64,000 nt of DNA from Catellatospora methionotrophica (lineage in GTDB: Bacteria; Actinomycetota; Actinomycetes; Mycobacteriales; Micromonosporaceae), in contig NZ_JAAOTJ010000001.1 in assembly GCF_011297335.1 (NCBI RefSeq), positions 1,364,001 to 1,428,000 on the forward strand, in the 5' to 3' direction. A model generated the notes under the pieces. The model was not told the DNA's origin. It ran no database searches and saw only the letters and a list, made by a program, of their open reading frames with translations. The translations under genes and the position numbers were made by a program. Below, piece after piece: positions 32,783-42,729 of this stretch; position 1 is the stretch's first letter; every line of letters starts with the position of its first letter.

Positions 32783-34261
32783 TCAGCTCTGTCCCGTGAG
32801 GAGTTCGGCGGCGGCGGTCGCGCAGGCGCGGGTGCCGCCGTGGGTGACCACGTAGGTCGCGCCCACCGGGGCGGGCTCGGGCATGCCCAGCTCGACGACG
32901 ACCGCGTCCGGCCGGGCGGCCAGTAGCGCGGCACGCGCCGCCACCGCCCACGGGTGGTGCCGCACGTCGCGTCCCACCACGACAAGCGGACGCGCGGCAG
33001 CGGCCGCCAGCGCCCCGTCCAGCCACGACGGATCGGCGTCGGCGGTCACCCGCTCGGCGGTCGTCGCGGCCCACCGGGCGGCGAGCGGCGCGGCCACGCC
33101 CCACGGCATGGCCTGGTCGACCGCGATACCGGTCGGGGTGTCCAGCTCGACCACGTGCGGCGGCCCGGCCAGCGGCAGAGCGGCCCCGGTCATCCGCACG
33201 GCGCGCCGGGCCGCCCGCAGTCCCGCCTCGGGAGCGCGCGGCACGGTCGCCGACGACGCGATCCGCTGCCAGGTCGCCAGTTCACGGACCCGCGCGGCGG
33301 CCTCGGCCAGCCGCTGCTCGGTGAGCGCGCCCTCGCGTACGGCGGTGACGATGGAGTTGCGCAGCAGCCCGACGATGCCCTCGTTCTTGTACTCGCCGCC
33401 GACGCAGATCGCGTCCGCGCCCGCGGCCAGCGCCCGTACGGCGGCCCCGCCGACACCCCACTGCTTGGCCACCGCCGCCATCTCGATGCCGTCGGTGACG
33501 ATCAGCCCGTCGAAGCCCAGCTCCTCACGCAGCAGGCCGGTGAGCAGCGCCGGGCTGAGCGTGGCGGGCAGTTCGGGGTCGTACGCCGCCACCAGCAGGT
33601 GCCCGGTCATCACCGCGCGCACCCCGGCCCGGATCGCGGCGGCGAAGGGCGGCAACGCGACCGCGGCCAGCTCCTCGCGGGACGAGTGGACGCGGGCGGC
33701 GTCGTAGTGGGAGTCCTCGACCGTGTCGCCGTGGCCGGGGAAGTGTTTGGCGCAGGCGGCGACCCCAGCCGACTGCAGGCCGCGTACCCAGGCCGCGCTG
33801 TGCCGGGCGACCAGTGCCGGGTCCGCGCCGAAGGACCGTACGCCGATGACGACGTTCTCGGGGCGGGAGTTGACGTCGACGGTCGGCGCGTAGTTGAGGG
33901 TGATGCCGACGGCGGCCAGGTCCGCGCCGATGTCGCGGGCCACGGTCTCGGTGAGCGGGATGTCGTCGACCGCGCCGAGGGCCAGGTTGCCGGGTCGGTC
34001 GCTGCCGGTGCGCGCGTCGAGCCGGGTGACGTCGCCGGCCTCCTCGTCGACGGCGATGACGACGTCCGGGTTCTCCGCGCGCAGCTGCGCGGTGAGCGCG
34101 GCGACCTGCGCCCGGTCGGTGATGTTGCGGGAGTACAGCGCGAGCCCGCCCAGTCCCCGGCCGAGGCGTCTGCGTACCCAGTCGGGCGCGTCGGTGCCGA
34201 CGAATCCGGGCTGCAGCACGGTGTCGGCCAGCAGGGCCAGGTCGGTGTCGAGCTGCGTCAT
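32783..34261 (-). CDS. Glycoside hydrolase family 3 (NagZ-like beta-N-acetylhexosaminidase)
   Basis: A 492-residue retaining glycosidase, likely acting on beta-N-acetylglucosaminides from cell-wall turnover. 'IAVDEEAGDVTRL' and 'RSFGADPALVARHSAAWVRG' define the GH3 barrel, 'CAKHFPGHGDTVEDSHYD' is the conserved loop with the catalytic His, and 'GLIVTDGIEMAA' supplies the nucleophile Asp near residue 257. No signal peptide is visible, so the enzyme is probably cytoplasmic, as NagZ is. The C-terminal 150 residues form a second smaller domain, as in many actinobacterial members. It is monocistronic: a hairpin follows, and 211 bases separate it from the PASTA gene upstream. Confidence 0.88.
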   Translation of the reverse strand: MTQLDTDLALLADTVLQPGFVGTDAPDWVRRRLGRGLGGLALYSRNITDRAQVAALTAQLRAENPDVVIAVDEEAGDVTRLDARTGSDRPGNLALGAVDDIPLTETVARDIGADLAAVGITLNYAPTVDVNSRPENVVIGVRSFGADPALVARHSAAWVRGLQSAGVAACAKHFPGHGDTVEDSHYDAARVHSSREELAAVALPPFAAAIRAGVRAVMTGHLLVAAYDPELPATLSPALLTGLLREELGFDGLIVTDGIEMAAVAKQWGVGGAAVRALAAGADAICVGGEYKNEGIVGLLRNSIVTAVREGALTEQRLAEAAARVRELATWQRIASSATVPRAPEAGLRAARRAVRMTGAALPLAGPPHVVELDTPTGIAVDQAMPWGVAAPLAARWAATTAERVTADADPSWLDGALAAAAARPLVVVGRDVRHHPWAVAARAALLAARPDAVVVELGMPEPAPVGATYVVTHGGTRACATAAAELLTGQS

Positions 34262-34404
34262 GTCGCTCCCCTTCGCTCACCAAACGCTTGCGCGGTGCTC
34301 GTTCACGCGCATTGCGGACGGCGAAGCGTCAGTTGTGCGCACGACAACGCGGGAGCGTACCGGCCGGGGCCCGAAAACCCAATGGCCTCCTCCAGCGGAC
34401 GCTC

Positions 34405-34432
34405 GTTGCGGGACGCTCGCGCGTCCCGCAAC
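34405..34432. repeat. 12-bp inverted repeat, family C copy 1
   Basis: Perfect arms 34405-34416 and 34421-34432 around a 4-base loop, preceded by 'gctc'. The core 'cgggacgc...gcgtcccg' recurs at 43352-43387. It lies between the PASTA gene stop and the GH3 start and may serve as a terminator for the former. Confidence 0.7.
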
Positions 34433-34472
34433 AGGCACCGGCGGCCGGCGCGCTCACCGCGCCGAATGAGGT

Positions 34473-36431
34473 CTAGCGGCGCTCGCACCTGAGCACGACG
34501 CGCTGCCCCGGCTGGAGCGGGAAGCCCGCGTTCGGGAACTGCCGCTCCACCCGGTACTGGTTCTTGTCGCCGCGTACGCCCCGGATCTCCACCCGCAGGC
34601 CCATCCCGGCGAGGTGGTTCTCGGCGTCGCCGCAGCCCCAGTTGCGCAGCTCGGGCATGACGGTGCCCTGGGCGTTCTTGCTCACCTGCAGCTTGACCAC
34701 GGTGCCGCGCTCGACGCCGGTGCCCAGCACCGGTTCCTGCTTGACCACCGTCTCGAAGGGCTTGTCCGCGTCGACCTGCTCGACCTCGACCCGCAGGCCC
34801 AGCTCCTCCAGGATCTTCCTGGCCTCGGCCAGCGGCTTGCCCTCGACCGACGGCACGGTCACCGGGGCACGGCCCTTGCTGAGCACCACCTTGACCTGGG
34901 CACCCACCTCGACCTCCGCACCCGCCTTGGGCAGGGTCTCCAGCACCGAGCCCTTCGGGACCAGGTCGCTGTACTTCTCGGCGAGCTTCACCGGCTTCAG
35001 CTTCAAGGGTTCGGCCTGCAGGTCGGCGACGGCCTGGTCCCACGGCTTGCCGGACACGTCGGGCACCGTGTAGCGCTCCGGACCGGCCGACAGGGTCAGC
35101 GTCACCGTGCCGCCGCTGACCACGTCCGCACCGGCGGCCGGGTCCTGGACCAGCACCACGTCCTTGGGCACGTCCTCGCGGAACTGCGCCTTGGCGTAGG
35201 TGAACTCCAGGCCCGCGCCGCGCAGGGTCGCCTCGGCCTCCTGTTTGGTCAGGTTCACCAGCTGCGGCGTGGTGTCGTAACGGCCGAACGCGAGGTAGTA
35301 GCCGCCGACCAGGACCAGCAGCACCAGCGCGACCGCGCCCGCCAGCAGCCCCATCCGGCCCCGCGGGTCGCCCATCAGCCGCGCGTACTGCTGCCTGCCC
35401 TGCTCCAGCAGGCCCGTCGTCGCCGAGGCGGCCGTCATGGTGCGGGTACGCGGTTCGGCGGGCTCGTCGTGCAGCCGGGCCCAGGACGGGCGGTCCGCGG
35501 GCTGCACCTGGCTGACGACCATGGTCTCCTGCGCCACCTGGCGCATCCGGGTGGTCGCGTCGGCGAGGCCGTGGCGGGCCGACTGCACCGCGGACAGCAT
35601 CGCGCCCGCGTCCATGAACCGGGCGGCCGGGGCGCGGCGGGTGGCGGACGCCACGAGGTCGTCGAGCACCGGCGGCCCGGCGGCCAGCTGCGACGGGGCC
35701 GGCACGTCGCGCTCGACGTGCTGCCAGGCCACCTCGACGGGGCGCTCGCCGTGGTACGGCGCGCGACCGGTGAGCAGTTCGAACAGGACGATCCCGGTGC
35801 TGTACACGTCACCGCGCGCGTCGACGCGCCCGTCGGACACGAACTCCGGCGCGACGTACGCCGCGGTGATCGACGGCTCCGCCCCGCCCGCCTCGACGGC
35901 GTCGGCCAGCCCCAGGTCGGTCACCTTGATCACGGCTTCGGTCAGGTCGTGGCCGCCACCGGGGGCCTCGGCGACCATGATGTTCTCCGGCTTGACGCTG
36001 CGGTGCACCAGCCCGATGCGGTGCGCAGCGGCCAGCGCGGCCAGGACCTGTTCGGTCACCGCCAGTGCCTCCGCCGGGCTGAGCCGCCCGCGCTCGGCGA
36101 GCACGTCGCGCAGCGTGCGCCCACGGACGAACTCGGTCACCAGATACGGCAGGCCGTCATGCTGGCCCTGGCCGTAGAAGGCGGCCACGTTCGGGTGCGT
36201 CAGCCGGGCCAGCCCGGTCGCCGCCTCGGCGAACCGCTCGGCGTCGAACGGTGCGGCCTGACCTCGGCGCGGCTGCGGCGGGTGCACGACCTTGAGCGCG
36301 ACGGTGCGGCCCAGGCGCTCGTCCACGGCGGCGTGGACCGTCGCCATGGCTGTCTGGGCGACGACCGCGCGGATACGCAAGCGCCCGTCGACGAGCGTGC
36401 CGAGCAGCGGTCCGGCGAGCTGAGCGTCCAT
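34473..36431 (-). CDS. PASTA-domain Ser/Thr kinase-like receptor, probable pseudokinase
   Basis: A 652-residue membrane protein with an N-terminal PknB/PknL-type kinase fold (about 10-280), a juxtamembrane linker, one membrane helix (about 357-380, 'LLAGAVALVLLVLVGGYYLA') and four extracellular PASTA repeats that bind peptidoglycan fragments in the family. The ATP lysine is present ('VALKVVHPP') and the metal Asp appears in 'KVTDLGLADAV'. The glycine loop is degenerate ('VVAQTAMATVHAAVD'), and the catalytic HRD reads His-Arg-Ser at residue 145 ('LVHRSVKPENIMV'). Loss of that Asp suggests a pseudokinase sensor or a scaffold. It is monocistronic, with a family C palindrome downstream. Confidence 0.9.
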   Translation of the reverse strand: MDAQLAGPLLGTLVDGRLRIRAVVAQTAMATVHAAVDERLGRTVALKVVHPPQPRRGQAAPFDAERFAEAATGLARLTHPNVAAFYGQGQHDGLPYLVTEFVRGRTLRDVLAERGRLSPAEALAVTEQVLAALAAAHRIGLVHRSVKPENIMVAEAPGGGHDLTEAVIKVTDLGLADAVEAGGAEPSITAAYVAPEFVSDGRVDARGDVYSTGIVLFELLTGRAPYHGERPVEVAWQHVERDVPAPSQLAAGPPVLDDLVASATRRAPAARFMDAGAMLSAVQSARHGLADATTRMRQVAQETMVVSQVQPADRPSWARLHDEPAEPRTRTMTAASATTGLLEQGRQQYARLMGDPRGRMGLLAGAVALVLLVLVGGYYLAFGRYDTTPQLVNLTKQEAEATLRGAGLEFTYAKAQFREDVPKDVVLVQDPAAGADVVSGGTVTLTLSAGPERYTVPDVSGKPWDQAVADLQAEPLKLKPVKLAEKYSDLVPKGSVLETLPKAGAEVEVGAQVKVVLSKGRAPVTVPSVEGKPLAEARKILEELGLRVEVEQVDADKPFETVVKQEPVLGTGVERGTVVKLQVSKNAQGTVMPELRNWGCGDAENHLAGMGLRVEIRGVRGDKNQYRVERQFPNAGFPLQPGQRVVLRCERR

Positions 36432-36533
36432 GGCAGCGCAGTCTAGGGCAGTCGCCGCCGTTGTGGCTCTCCTGCTGCCGTGATGGGCGGCGACCTGCGG
36501 TTATCCACGAACCGCAGGCCCGCCGGGAGGGGC

Positions 36534-36638
36534 ATGCCCAGCCGCGCCGCTGTGGTCTGGCTCTCAGCGGCGGTTCGCCGACATCTGTTGCCGATCATCG
36601 GTGGCAGGCGTAACGTCGTCGGCGATGTGAGCCACTGA
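36534..36638 (+). CDS. Candidate leader peptide upstream of the ABC-F gene
   Basis: A 34-codon ORF beginning 'MPSRAAVVWLSAAVRRHLLP' and ending 'GDVSH', preceded immediately by a GGGAGGGG ribosome binding site. It sits in the 277-base leader of the ABC-F gene. An in-frame ATG also occurs at 36483. Its ribosome-binding region (36518-36527) is perfectly complementary to 36669-36678, part of a downstream terminator-like stem. This is the arrangement expected for ribosome-mediated attenuation, where drug-stalled ribosomes alter leader folding. Coding is inferred; the peptide itself matches nothing I know. Confidence 0.55.
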   Translation: MPSRAAVVWLSAAVRRHLLPIIGGRRNVVGDVSH

Positions 36639-36641
36639 CAC

Positions 36642-36692
36642 CTTCCCGCGCCCGCGACCGAGGCCCTGCCCGGCGGGCGGAAGCGTCTTTTT
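36642..36692 (+). terminator. Leader terminator (attenuator) before the ABC-F gene
   Basis: A GC-rich stem forms between 36642-36655 and 36673-36683 (a bulge of about three bases) and is followed by 'gtcttttt', a real T-run, unusual in this GC-rich genome, ending 17 bases before the ABC-F ATG. Bases 36669-36678 can instead pair perfectly with 36518-36527, giving a competing fold. Confidence 0.6.
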
Positions 36693-36708
36693 CGTCAGTA
36701 GGTGCACC

Positions 36709-38316
<1,608 letters not shown>

Positions 38317-38404
38317 CCCGCTCCAGCAGATCCTCTGTGCCCAGGAACGCCAGGCTGCGCGGTCCCCGGCCCGCGCCGTGGCCGGTGGACCGACGGTTAA
38401 CGAC

Positions 38405-38438
38405 GACCGGCGCGGGAGCGGCGGCTCCCGCGCCGGTC
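38405..38438. terminator. Bidirectional terminator between ABC-F and esterase genes
   Basis: Perfect 15-base arms (38405-38419, 38424-38438) with a 4-base loop. It lies 3 bases after the convergent esterase stop and 89 bases after the ABC-F stop. Confidence 0.75.
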
Positions 38439-38441
38439 AGC

Positions 38442-39701
38442 TCAGCCCTCGACGTCGCGCAGGAACAGGATGCCGTCGCTGTCGGCCAGGTGGGCCGGGT
38501 CGCGCGGGAAGTAGCCGTGGTCGTCGGTGTTGTCGGCGCGCCGCACCGGCTCCAGCCCCGTGTCGTCCAGCGCGGCCGCCAGACGGCGGCCGTCGAGCAG
38601 GCGGCGCTCGCCGGGCAGGGTCGACAGGACGCCCTCGACCGTGTCCGCTGCGGGCGCGCCCAGGCCGCGCGGACGCAGGCTGCCGATCGCGGTCGCCACG
38701 AAGGCGTACCGGTCGCCGAGGCCGTCGGCGGCGATGGCACCCGCGGGCCACCACGTCAGCGATTGGCCCAGCTGGGCCACCTCCCAACGGCCCTGCTCAC
38801 GCTGCAGGTGGGCGTTGTGCGCGAACACCAGCACCGGACCGCGATCGGCCTCCCGTTCCGCGATGGCCAGCAGGTTCTCGGCCATCATCGCGTCGCGCTG
38901 GATCATGAGCCGGGCATATCGCCACGGCGACGCCGCCGCCATGACCGCGTGGTAGCGCAGCAGCCCCGCGGCGGTGCGCCCGTGCAGCCGCGCCAGCCAC
39001 CGGTCGTCGTCGGACGTCATCGCGCGCAGCCGTGGCGTCTGCGCCGTGGCCAGGGCGAGCAGGTCGTCGGCGAGCAGCCGCAGCCGCACCGCCGACGCCG
39101 TCGCGCCGACCGATCTCTGCGGTTCCATGGCCGCCGCCGGATCGGTCCACCGCTCGTCGTCACCGGCGAGCTCGTCGATCAGAGCCGCGTCGTCCGGGAG
39201 CAGGCTCGGCTCCACGCAGGCCGCGAGGTGGTCGCGCAGCGCGGTCAGCGGCCGGCGCGGGCTGGCGGCGTACATCATCTCCGTCGGGGCGTCGAAGCCG
39301 AAGAAGCGCAGCCGGTCGTCCTCGGGGCGGCCCTGGTTGTATTCCCGCATCCAGGCGACCAGTTCCCGGTTGCCGGCGAACGCCCCCCAGCCGTGGCTGA
39401 CGCCGTGGGCCATCACGTCGTCGAGCGAACCCGCGCCGCCCGCGACGTACGCGTCGACGGCCAGTCCGGCCAGGCAGTCGCTCTCCAGCGCGACGGACCG
39501 GAACCCCTCGTGCTCCACCAGGTGGCGCAGCAGTTCGTTGCGCAGCCGCAGGAACAGGTCCACGCCGTGCAGCGGCTCGCCGAGGCCCAGCAGCGACGGC
39601 CGGGCGGGCAGGGTGGCGAGCAGCCGCGACATCGCGGGCCCCGGACCGGTCGCGTCGTCGAACGCCCAGCCGGTGTCGGACAGGGCGGCAGTGGTGGTCA
39701 T
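38442..39701 (-). CDS. Erythromycin esterase family protein
   Basis: A 419-residue protein of the EreA/EreB-like superfamily, metal-independent hydrolases that open macrolide lactones in the proven resistance members. Conserved blocks are 'LLGLGEPLHGVDLFLRLRNE', 'HEGFRSVALESD' (catalytic Glu region), 'REYNQGRPEDDRLRFFGFDA' and 'VLVFAHNAHLQRE' (His motif). No signal peptide is seen. Actinomycete homologues have varied and mostly untested substrates, so macrolide hydrolysis is only a hypothesis. It is divergent from a MerR-type regulator, with the shared promoter region carrying a regulator-like dyad. Confidence 0.85.
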   Translation of the reverse strand: MTTTAALSDTGWAFDDATGPGPAMSRLLATLPARPSLLGLGEPLHGVDLFLRLRNELLRHLVEHEGFRSVALESDCLAGLAVDAYVAGGAGSLDDVMAHGVSHGWGAFAGNRELVAWMREYNQGRPEDDRLRFFGFDAPTEMMYAASPRRPLTALRDHLAACVEPSLLPDDAALIDELAGDDERWTDPAAAMEPQRSVGATASAVRLRLLADDLLALATAQTPRLRAMTSDDDRWLARLHGRTAAGLLRYHAVMAAASPWRYARLMIQRDAMMAENLLAIAEREADRGPVLVFAHNAHLQREQGRWEVAQLGQSLTWWPAGAIAADGLGDRYAFVATAIGSLRPRGLGAPAADTVEGVLSTLPGERRLLDGRRLAAALDDTGLEPVRRADNTDDHGYFPRDPAHLADSDGILFLRDVEG

Positions 39702-39730
39702 CAGGTCTGATCCTCTCGACGAGTTCTACC

Positions 39731-39761
39731 TTGAACCCTATCGTTGAATCAACGGTGTAAA
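39731..39761 (+). promoter_or_regulatory. MerR-type promoter/operator between esterase and regulator genes
   Basis: A TTGAAC box (39731-39736) and a TGTAAA box (39756-39761) are spaced by 19 bases, the over-long spacing typical of MerR-controlled promoters. A perfect 13-base palindrome, CGTTGAATCAACG (39742-39754), sits between them. It faces the MerR gene and could also control the divergent esterase. A further palindrome, gcgctcgcgagcgc, lies at 39777-39790. Confidence 0.6.
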
Positions 39762-39817
39762 CTTTCTCCGCACTGAGCGCTCGCGAGCGCCTGAAACCCT
39801 CAAACATCGGGTACACC

Positions 39818-40537
39818 ATGAGCGAAGCGCGGCTGCGGCCCGTAGACCTGGCGCGCGGGCAGGGGCTGTCCACGCAGGCCGTCCGCAACTACGAGGAGGC
39901 GGGCATCCTCCCGCCGGCGGCGCGCACCCCGACCGGCTACCGCGTCTACACGCCGCTGCACGCCCGCGCGCTGCGTACGTTCGCCGCGCTGGCCCCCGGG
40001 CACGGCCACCAGACCGCGACGGCGATCATGCGGGCCGTCAACGAGGACGCGCTCGACGACGCCCTCGCGCTGATCGACGACAGCCACCGGCAACTGCGCA
40101 CCGACCGGCACACCCTCACCGCGGTCGAACACGCGCTGCGCGACCTGGCCGCGACCGCGCCGGTCACGCACCGTACCGCCGACACGTTCGTCGGGCCGCT
40201 GGCCCGGCAACTGGGCGTACGCCCCGCGACCCTGCGCAAGTGGGAACGCGCCGGAGTGGTCCGCCCCCGGCGCGATCCGGCGACCGGCTACCGCGTCTAC
40301 ACCCCCGCCGACGTACGCGACGCCCGGCTGGCGCACCAGTTGCGGCGCGGCGGATACCTGCTGGAGCAGATCGCTCTCGTGCTCGACCAGGTGCGGGCCG
40401 CCGGTGGCGTCGCCCCGCTCGACGCGATGCTGCACGACTGGCGCGAACGGCTCGCCTGGCGCGGCCGCGCGATGCTGACCGGAGCCGCCGAACTCGACGC
40501 CTACCTGCGCGAACGCGACGCGTCACCGGCGGCCTGA
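39818..40537 (+). CDS. MerR-family regulator with two DNA-binding domains
   Basis: A 239-residue regulator containing two complete winged-helix MerR headpieces. The first is at the N-terminus ('LSTQAVRNYEEAGILPPAAR', 'GYRVYTPLHARALRTF'), the second near residues 125-185 ('GVRPATLRKWERAGVVRPRR', 'GYRVYTPADVRDARLAHQLR'). A helical linker lies between them. This tandem layout is that of TioE-like regulators found beside actinomycete resistance genes. It is divergent from the erythromycin-esterase gene, with a 13-base dyad in a 19-base-spaced promoter between them, so autoregulation and control of the esterase are likely. Confidence 0.88.
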   Translation: MSEARLRPVDLARGQGLSTQAVRNYEEAGILPPAARTPTGYRVYTPLHARALRTFAALAPGHGHQTATAIMRAVNEDALDDALALIDDSHRQLRTDRHTLTAVEHALRDLAATAPVTHRTADTFVGPLARQLGVRPATLRKWERAGVVRPRRDPATGYRVYTPADVRDARLAHQLRRGGYLLEQIALVLDQVRAAGGVAPLDAMLHDWRERLAWRGRAMLTGAAELDAYLRERDASPAA

Positions 40538-40550
40538 GGGCCGGCCGGGG

Positions 40551-41267
40551 TCAGCGGTTCACCTCGGCGGCGGGCAGCGGTTCCACCACCGCGTTCTCGC
40601 CGGGCACGGCGGTCTGTCTGATCAGGAACTGCGCCGACCCCGCGGGCCGTTCGCGGAAGTGCCGGAACGCCATCGGCACGCCCCGGGCGACGGACAGCTC
40701 GGCGCTGTCCATGACCTGCATGTGTACGTGCGGCTGGGTCGAGTTGCCGGAGTTGCCGCAGGTCGCGAGCTGCTGCCCCGTCGTCACCCGGTCACCGGCG
40801 GCGACCCGCAGGGACCCCGCCCGCAGGTGTACCAGCGCCACGAACGCCCCGCCCCGCGCCAGCTCGACGATCACATGGTTGCCGGCGATGGCCGCGACCC
40901 CCTGCCGCAGCCGCCCCGCCTGGCCGAGCATGTACGGCACCAGCGCGAGCTGCGACCGGCGCGCCGCATGGTCGGGCTCGCCGTCGTGCGCCGCCACGAC
41001 GACGCCGTCGGCGGGCGACAGGATCGGGCGGCCGAACGAGAAGAACCGGTCCGGGGGCTCGCTCGCCAGCAACGTCCGCCAGTCCCGGTGACCGGCGGTG
41101 CGGCCCTGCTCGTCGACGCCGACGAAGTCGATGGCGTACCGCTCCCCCATCAGGTCCGTGCCGTGGCTCGGCACCCTGCGGGCCGGACTGTTCCTGGCCA
41201 GCCACCACCCGGTGAACGGCAGCGCGAGGACGACCTCCCGTGGTGAACCCTGCGACCCCTGCCCCAT
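40551..41267 (-). CDS. M23-family (LytM-like) metallopeptidase
   Basis: A 238-residue protein from ATG 41267 (the longer open frame to 41522 runs antisense into the Lnt-like gene). Motifs are 'SHGTDLMGERYAIDFVG', 'ILSPADGVVVAAHDGEPD', 'GNHVIVELARGGAFVALVHL', 'QLATCGNSGNSTQPHVHMQV' with the HxH pair, and a C-terminal beta tail. Zinc peptidases of this family cut peptidoglycan cross-links or regulate morphogenesis. No clear signal peptide is seen at the chosen start, so it could be cytoplasmic or the start could be misjudged. It lies 11 bases after the Lnt-like gene in the same direction. Confidence 0.78.
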   Translation of the reverse strand: MGQGSQGSPREVVLALPFTGWWLARNSPARRVPSHGTDLMGERYAIDFVGVDEQGRTAGHRDWRTLLASEPPDRFFSFGRPILSPADGVVVAAHDGEPDHAARRSQLALVPYMLGQAGRLRQGVAAIAGNHVIVELARGGAFVALVHLRAGSLRVAAGDRVTTGQQLATCGNSGNSTQPHVHMQVMDSAELSVARGVPMAFRHFRERPAGSAQFLIRQTAVPGENAVVEPLPAAEVNR

Positions 41268-41277
41268 GGCCCCCACC

Positions 41278-42729
41278 CTAGGCGGGCCGCGCCAGACGCA
41301 GCCGGAGCACGCAGACCGCCACGAACACCAGGCACAGCCACGCGAACCAGTCACCGAACCTGGCGTACGGCGTGCCGCCCGACCCGGACCGCACCAGCGC
41401 CACCGCACTGGTGACCCCCGCGCCGGTGGCCTCGTCGGCGACCAGCCGGCCACGGGAGTCGGCGGCGACCAGCCGCCCGTGCCCCGCCGACCGGACCACG
41501 GCGAACCCGTTCTCCACGCCACGGACCACGGCGATCCGGCTGTGCAGCAGCCCGTCGCGACCGAAGTCGAGCGCGGGCACCAGCAGCACCGACGTTCCCT
41601 GCCCGCCGTATCGCCTGCCCAGTTCGGGATGGTCCAGGTCCTTGCAGATCGCCAGGCCGACGGGTGAACCGGGCAGCCACACCAGCCGGTCCCCGGCGGT
41701 CATGTGGTCCTCCCACCCGGTGACCAGATGCTGCTTGTCGTACCGCACCGCGCCCGTGCCGTCGTACGCCATCGCGATGTTGTGCACTCCGGCCCGGTCC
41801 TTCAGGGTGAGGCCGATGACGATGGTGATCCGGCTGCGCACGGCCACGGCGCTGATCCGGGCGCCGAGGTCGGCGAGTTCCGGCTCGGTCACTTTGAACA
41901 CCTTCTCCGGCAGCACCAGCACCGCCGCCCCCGCCGTCGCGGCCTGGTCGAGGTAGCTCGCCAGGACCCGCTGCGCCTCCGGCGTCGCGATCGGCAAGGA
42001 GTCCTCGGACTGTCGCACGTCGGCCAGAGCGACTGTCGTGCTCGGACCCGTGGGCGGGTCCTGCAGGCGCAGCAGCCCGTATCCGGCGGTGCCCCCGGCC
42101 AGGACGGCTGCCGTCGCGAGCAGGCGGATCCACGCCGCACGGTCGGCCAGCGCCGTCGCCGCGAGGGCGGGCAGTGCCAGGAGCAGGAAGCCGACGCCCC
42201 AGATCCCGGTCAGGGAGCTGATCTGGATCACCGGCAGCAGCTCGGCCTGGGTGTAGCCGATGGCGGAGAACGAGCCACCCGGCGAGAACAGCGACACCAG
42301 ATACTCGGCGCCGGCCCACGCGGCCGGTGCGGCGAGCGCGGCCAGAACCGGCCTGCTCTGCCGCAGCAGCGCCCGCCACAGCGCGACGGCCCCGGCGAAG
42401 GCGAACGCCTGCAGCAGGAGGAAGCCCGTCACCACGACCGGCGGGACTTCCAGGGTCCCGGTGTAGTACGTCCACATGTTCGCGCCGCCGGCAGCCCAGG
42501 CGAGGAACGCGGCCCCGGCCGCGGCCCGGCCGGGGATCCGCCCCGCGACGGCGAGCACCGGCAGCGGGGCGAGCCAGGTCAGCCAGGGGATCGGGGTGAG
42601 TCCGGTGCCGAACCACACCAGTGCGGCCGACGCCACGACGGCGAGCGCGACCAGCCCGGTCGGCGAGCGCCGTTCCTGTTCAGGGGCGTCCTCGGCGCGC
42701 GGTGGCGCGACCTCAAGCTCGGTTGCCAT
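41278..42729 (-). CDS. Membrane-anchored nitrilase-superfamily protein (apolipoprotein N-acyltransferase-like)
   Basis: A 483-residue protein with six or so N-terminal membrane segments (about 30-215) followed by a carbon-nitrogen hydrolase domain, the Lnt architecture. The catalytic triad is visible as Glu in 'VLVLPEKVFKV', Lys in 'VRYDKQHLV' and Cys in 'GLAICKDLDHPELGRRY'. Lnt transfers an acyl chain to the N-terminal cysteine of lipoproteins, but the membrane and substrate regions here are diverged, so substrate is open. The ATG at 42729 overlaps the end of the TetR gene by 17 bases, implying regulation with it. A second in-frame start at 42765 is possible. Confidence 0.82.
   Translation of the reverse strand: MATELEVAPPRAEDAPEQERRSPTGLVALAVVASAALVWFGTGLTPIPWLTWLAPLPVLAVAGRIPGRAAAGAAFLAWAAGGANMWTYYTGTLEVPPVVVTGFLLLQAFAFAGAVALWRALLRQSRPVLAALAAPAAWAGAEYLVSLFSPGGSFSAIGYTQAELLPVIQISSLTGIWGVGFLLLALPALAATALADRAAWIRLLATAAVLAGGTAGYGLLRLQDPPTGPSTTVALADVRQSEDSLPIATPEAQRVLASYLDQAATAGAAVLVLPEKVFKVTEPELADLGARISAVAVRSRITIVIGLTLKDRAGVHNIAMAYDGTGAVRYDKQHLVTGWEDHMTAGDRLVWLPGSPVGLAICKDLDHPELGRRYGGQGTSVLLVPALDFGRDGLLHSRIAVVRGVENGFAVVRSAGHGRLVAADSRGRLVADEATGAGVTSAVALVRSGSGGTPYARFGDWFAWLCLVFVAVCVLRLRLARPA

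Noticed and set aside
41278-42729. Naming the nitrilase-like membrane protein as lnt
   Set aside because: The triad and architecture fit, but the diverged membrane part and an operon with TetR and M23 genes leave the substrate open.
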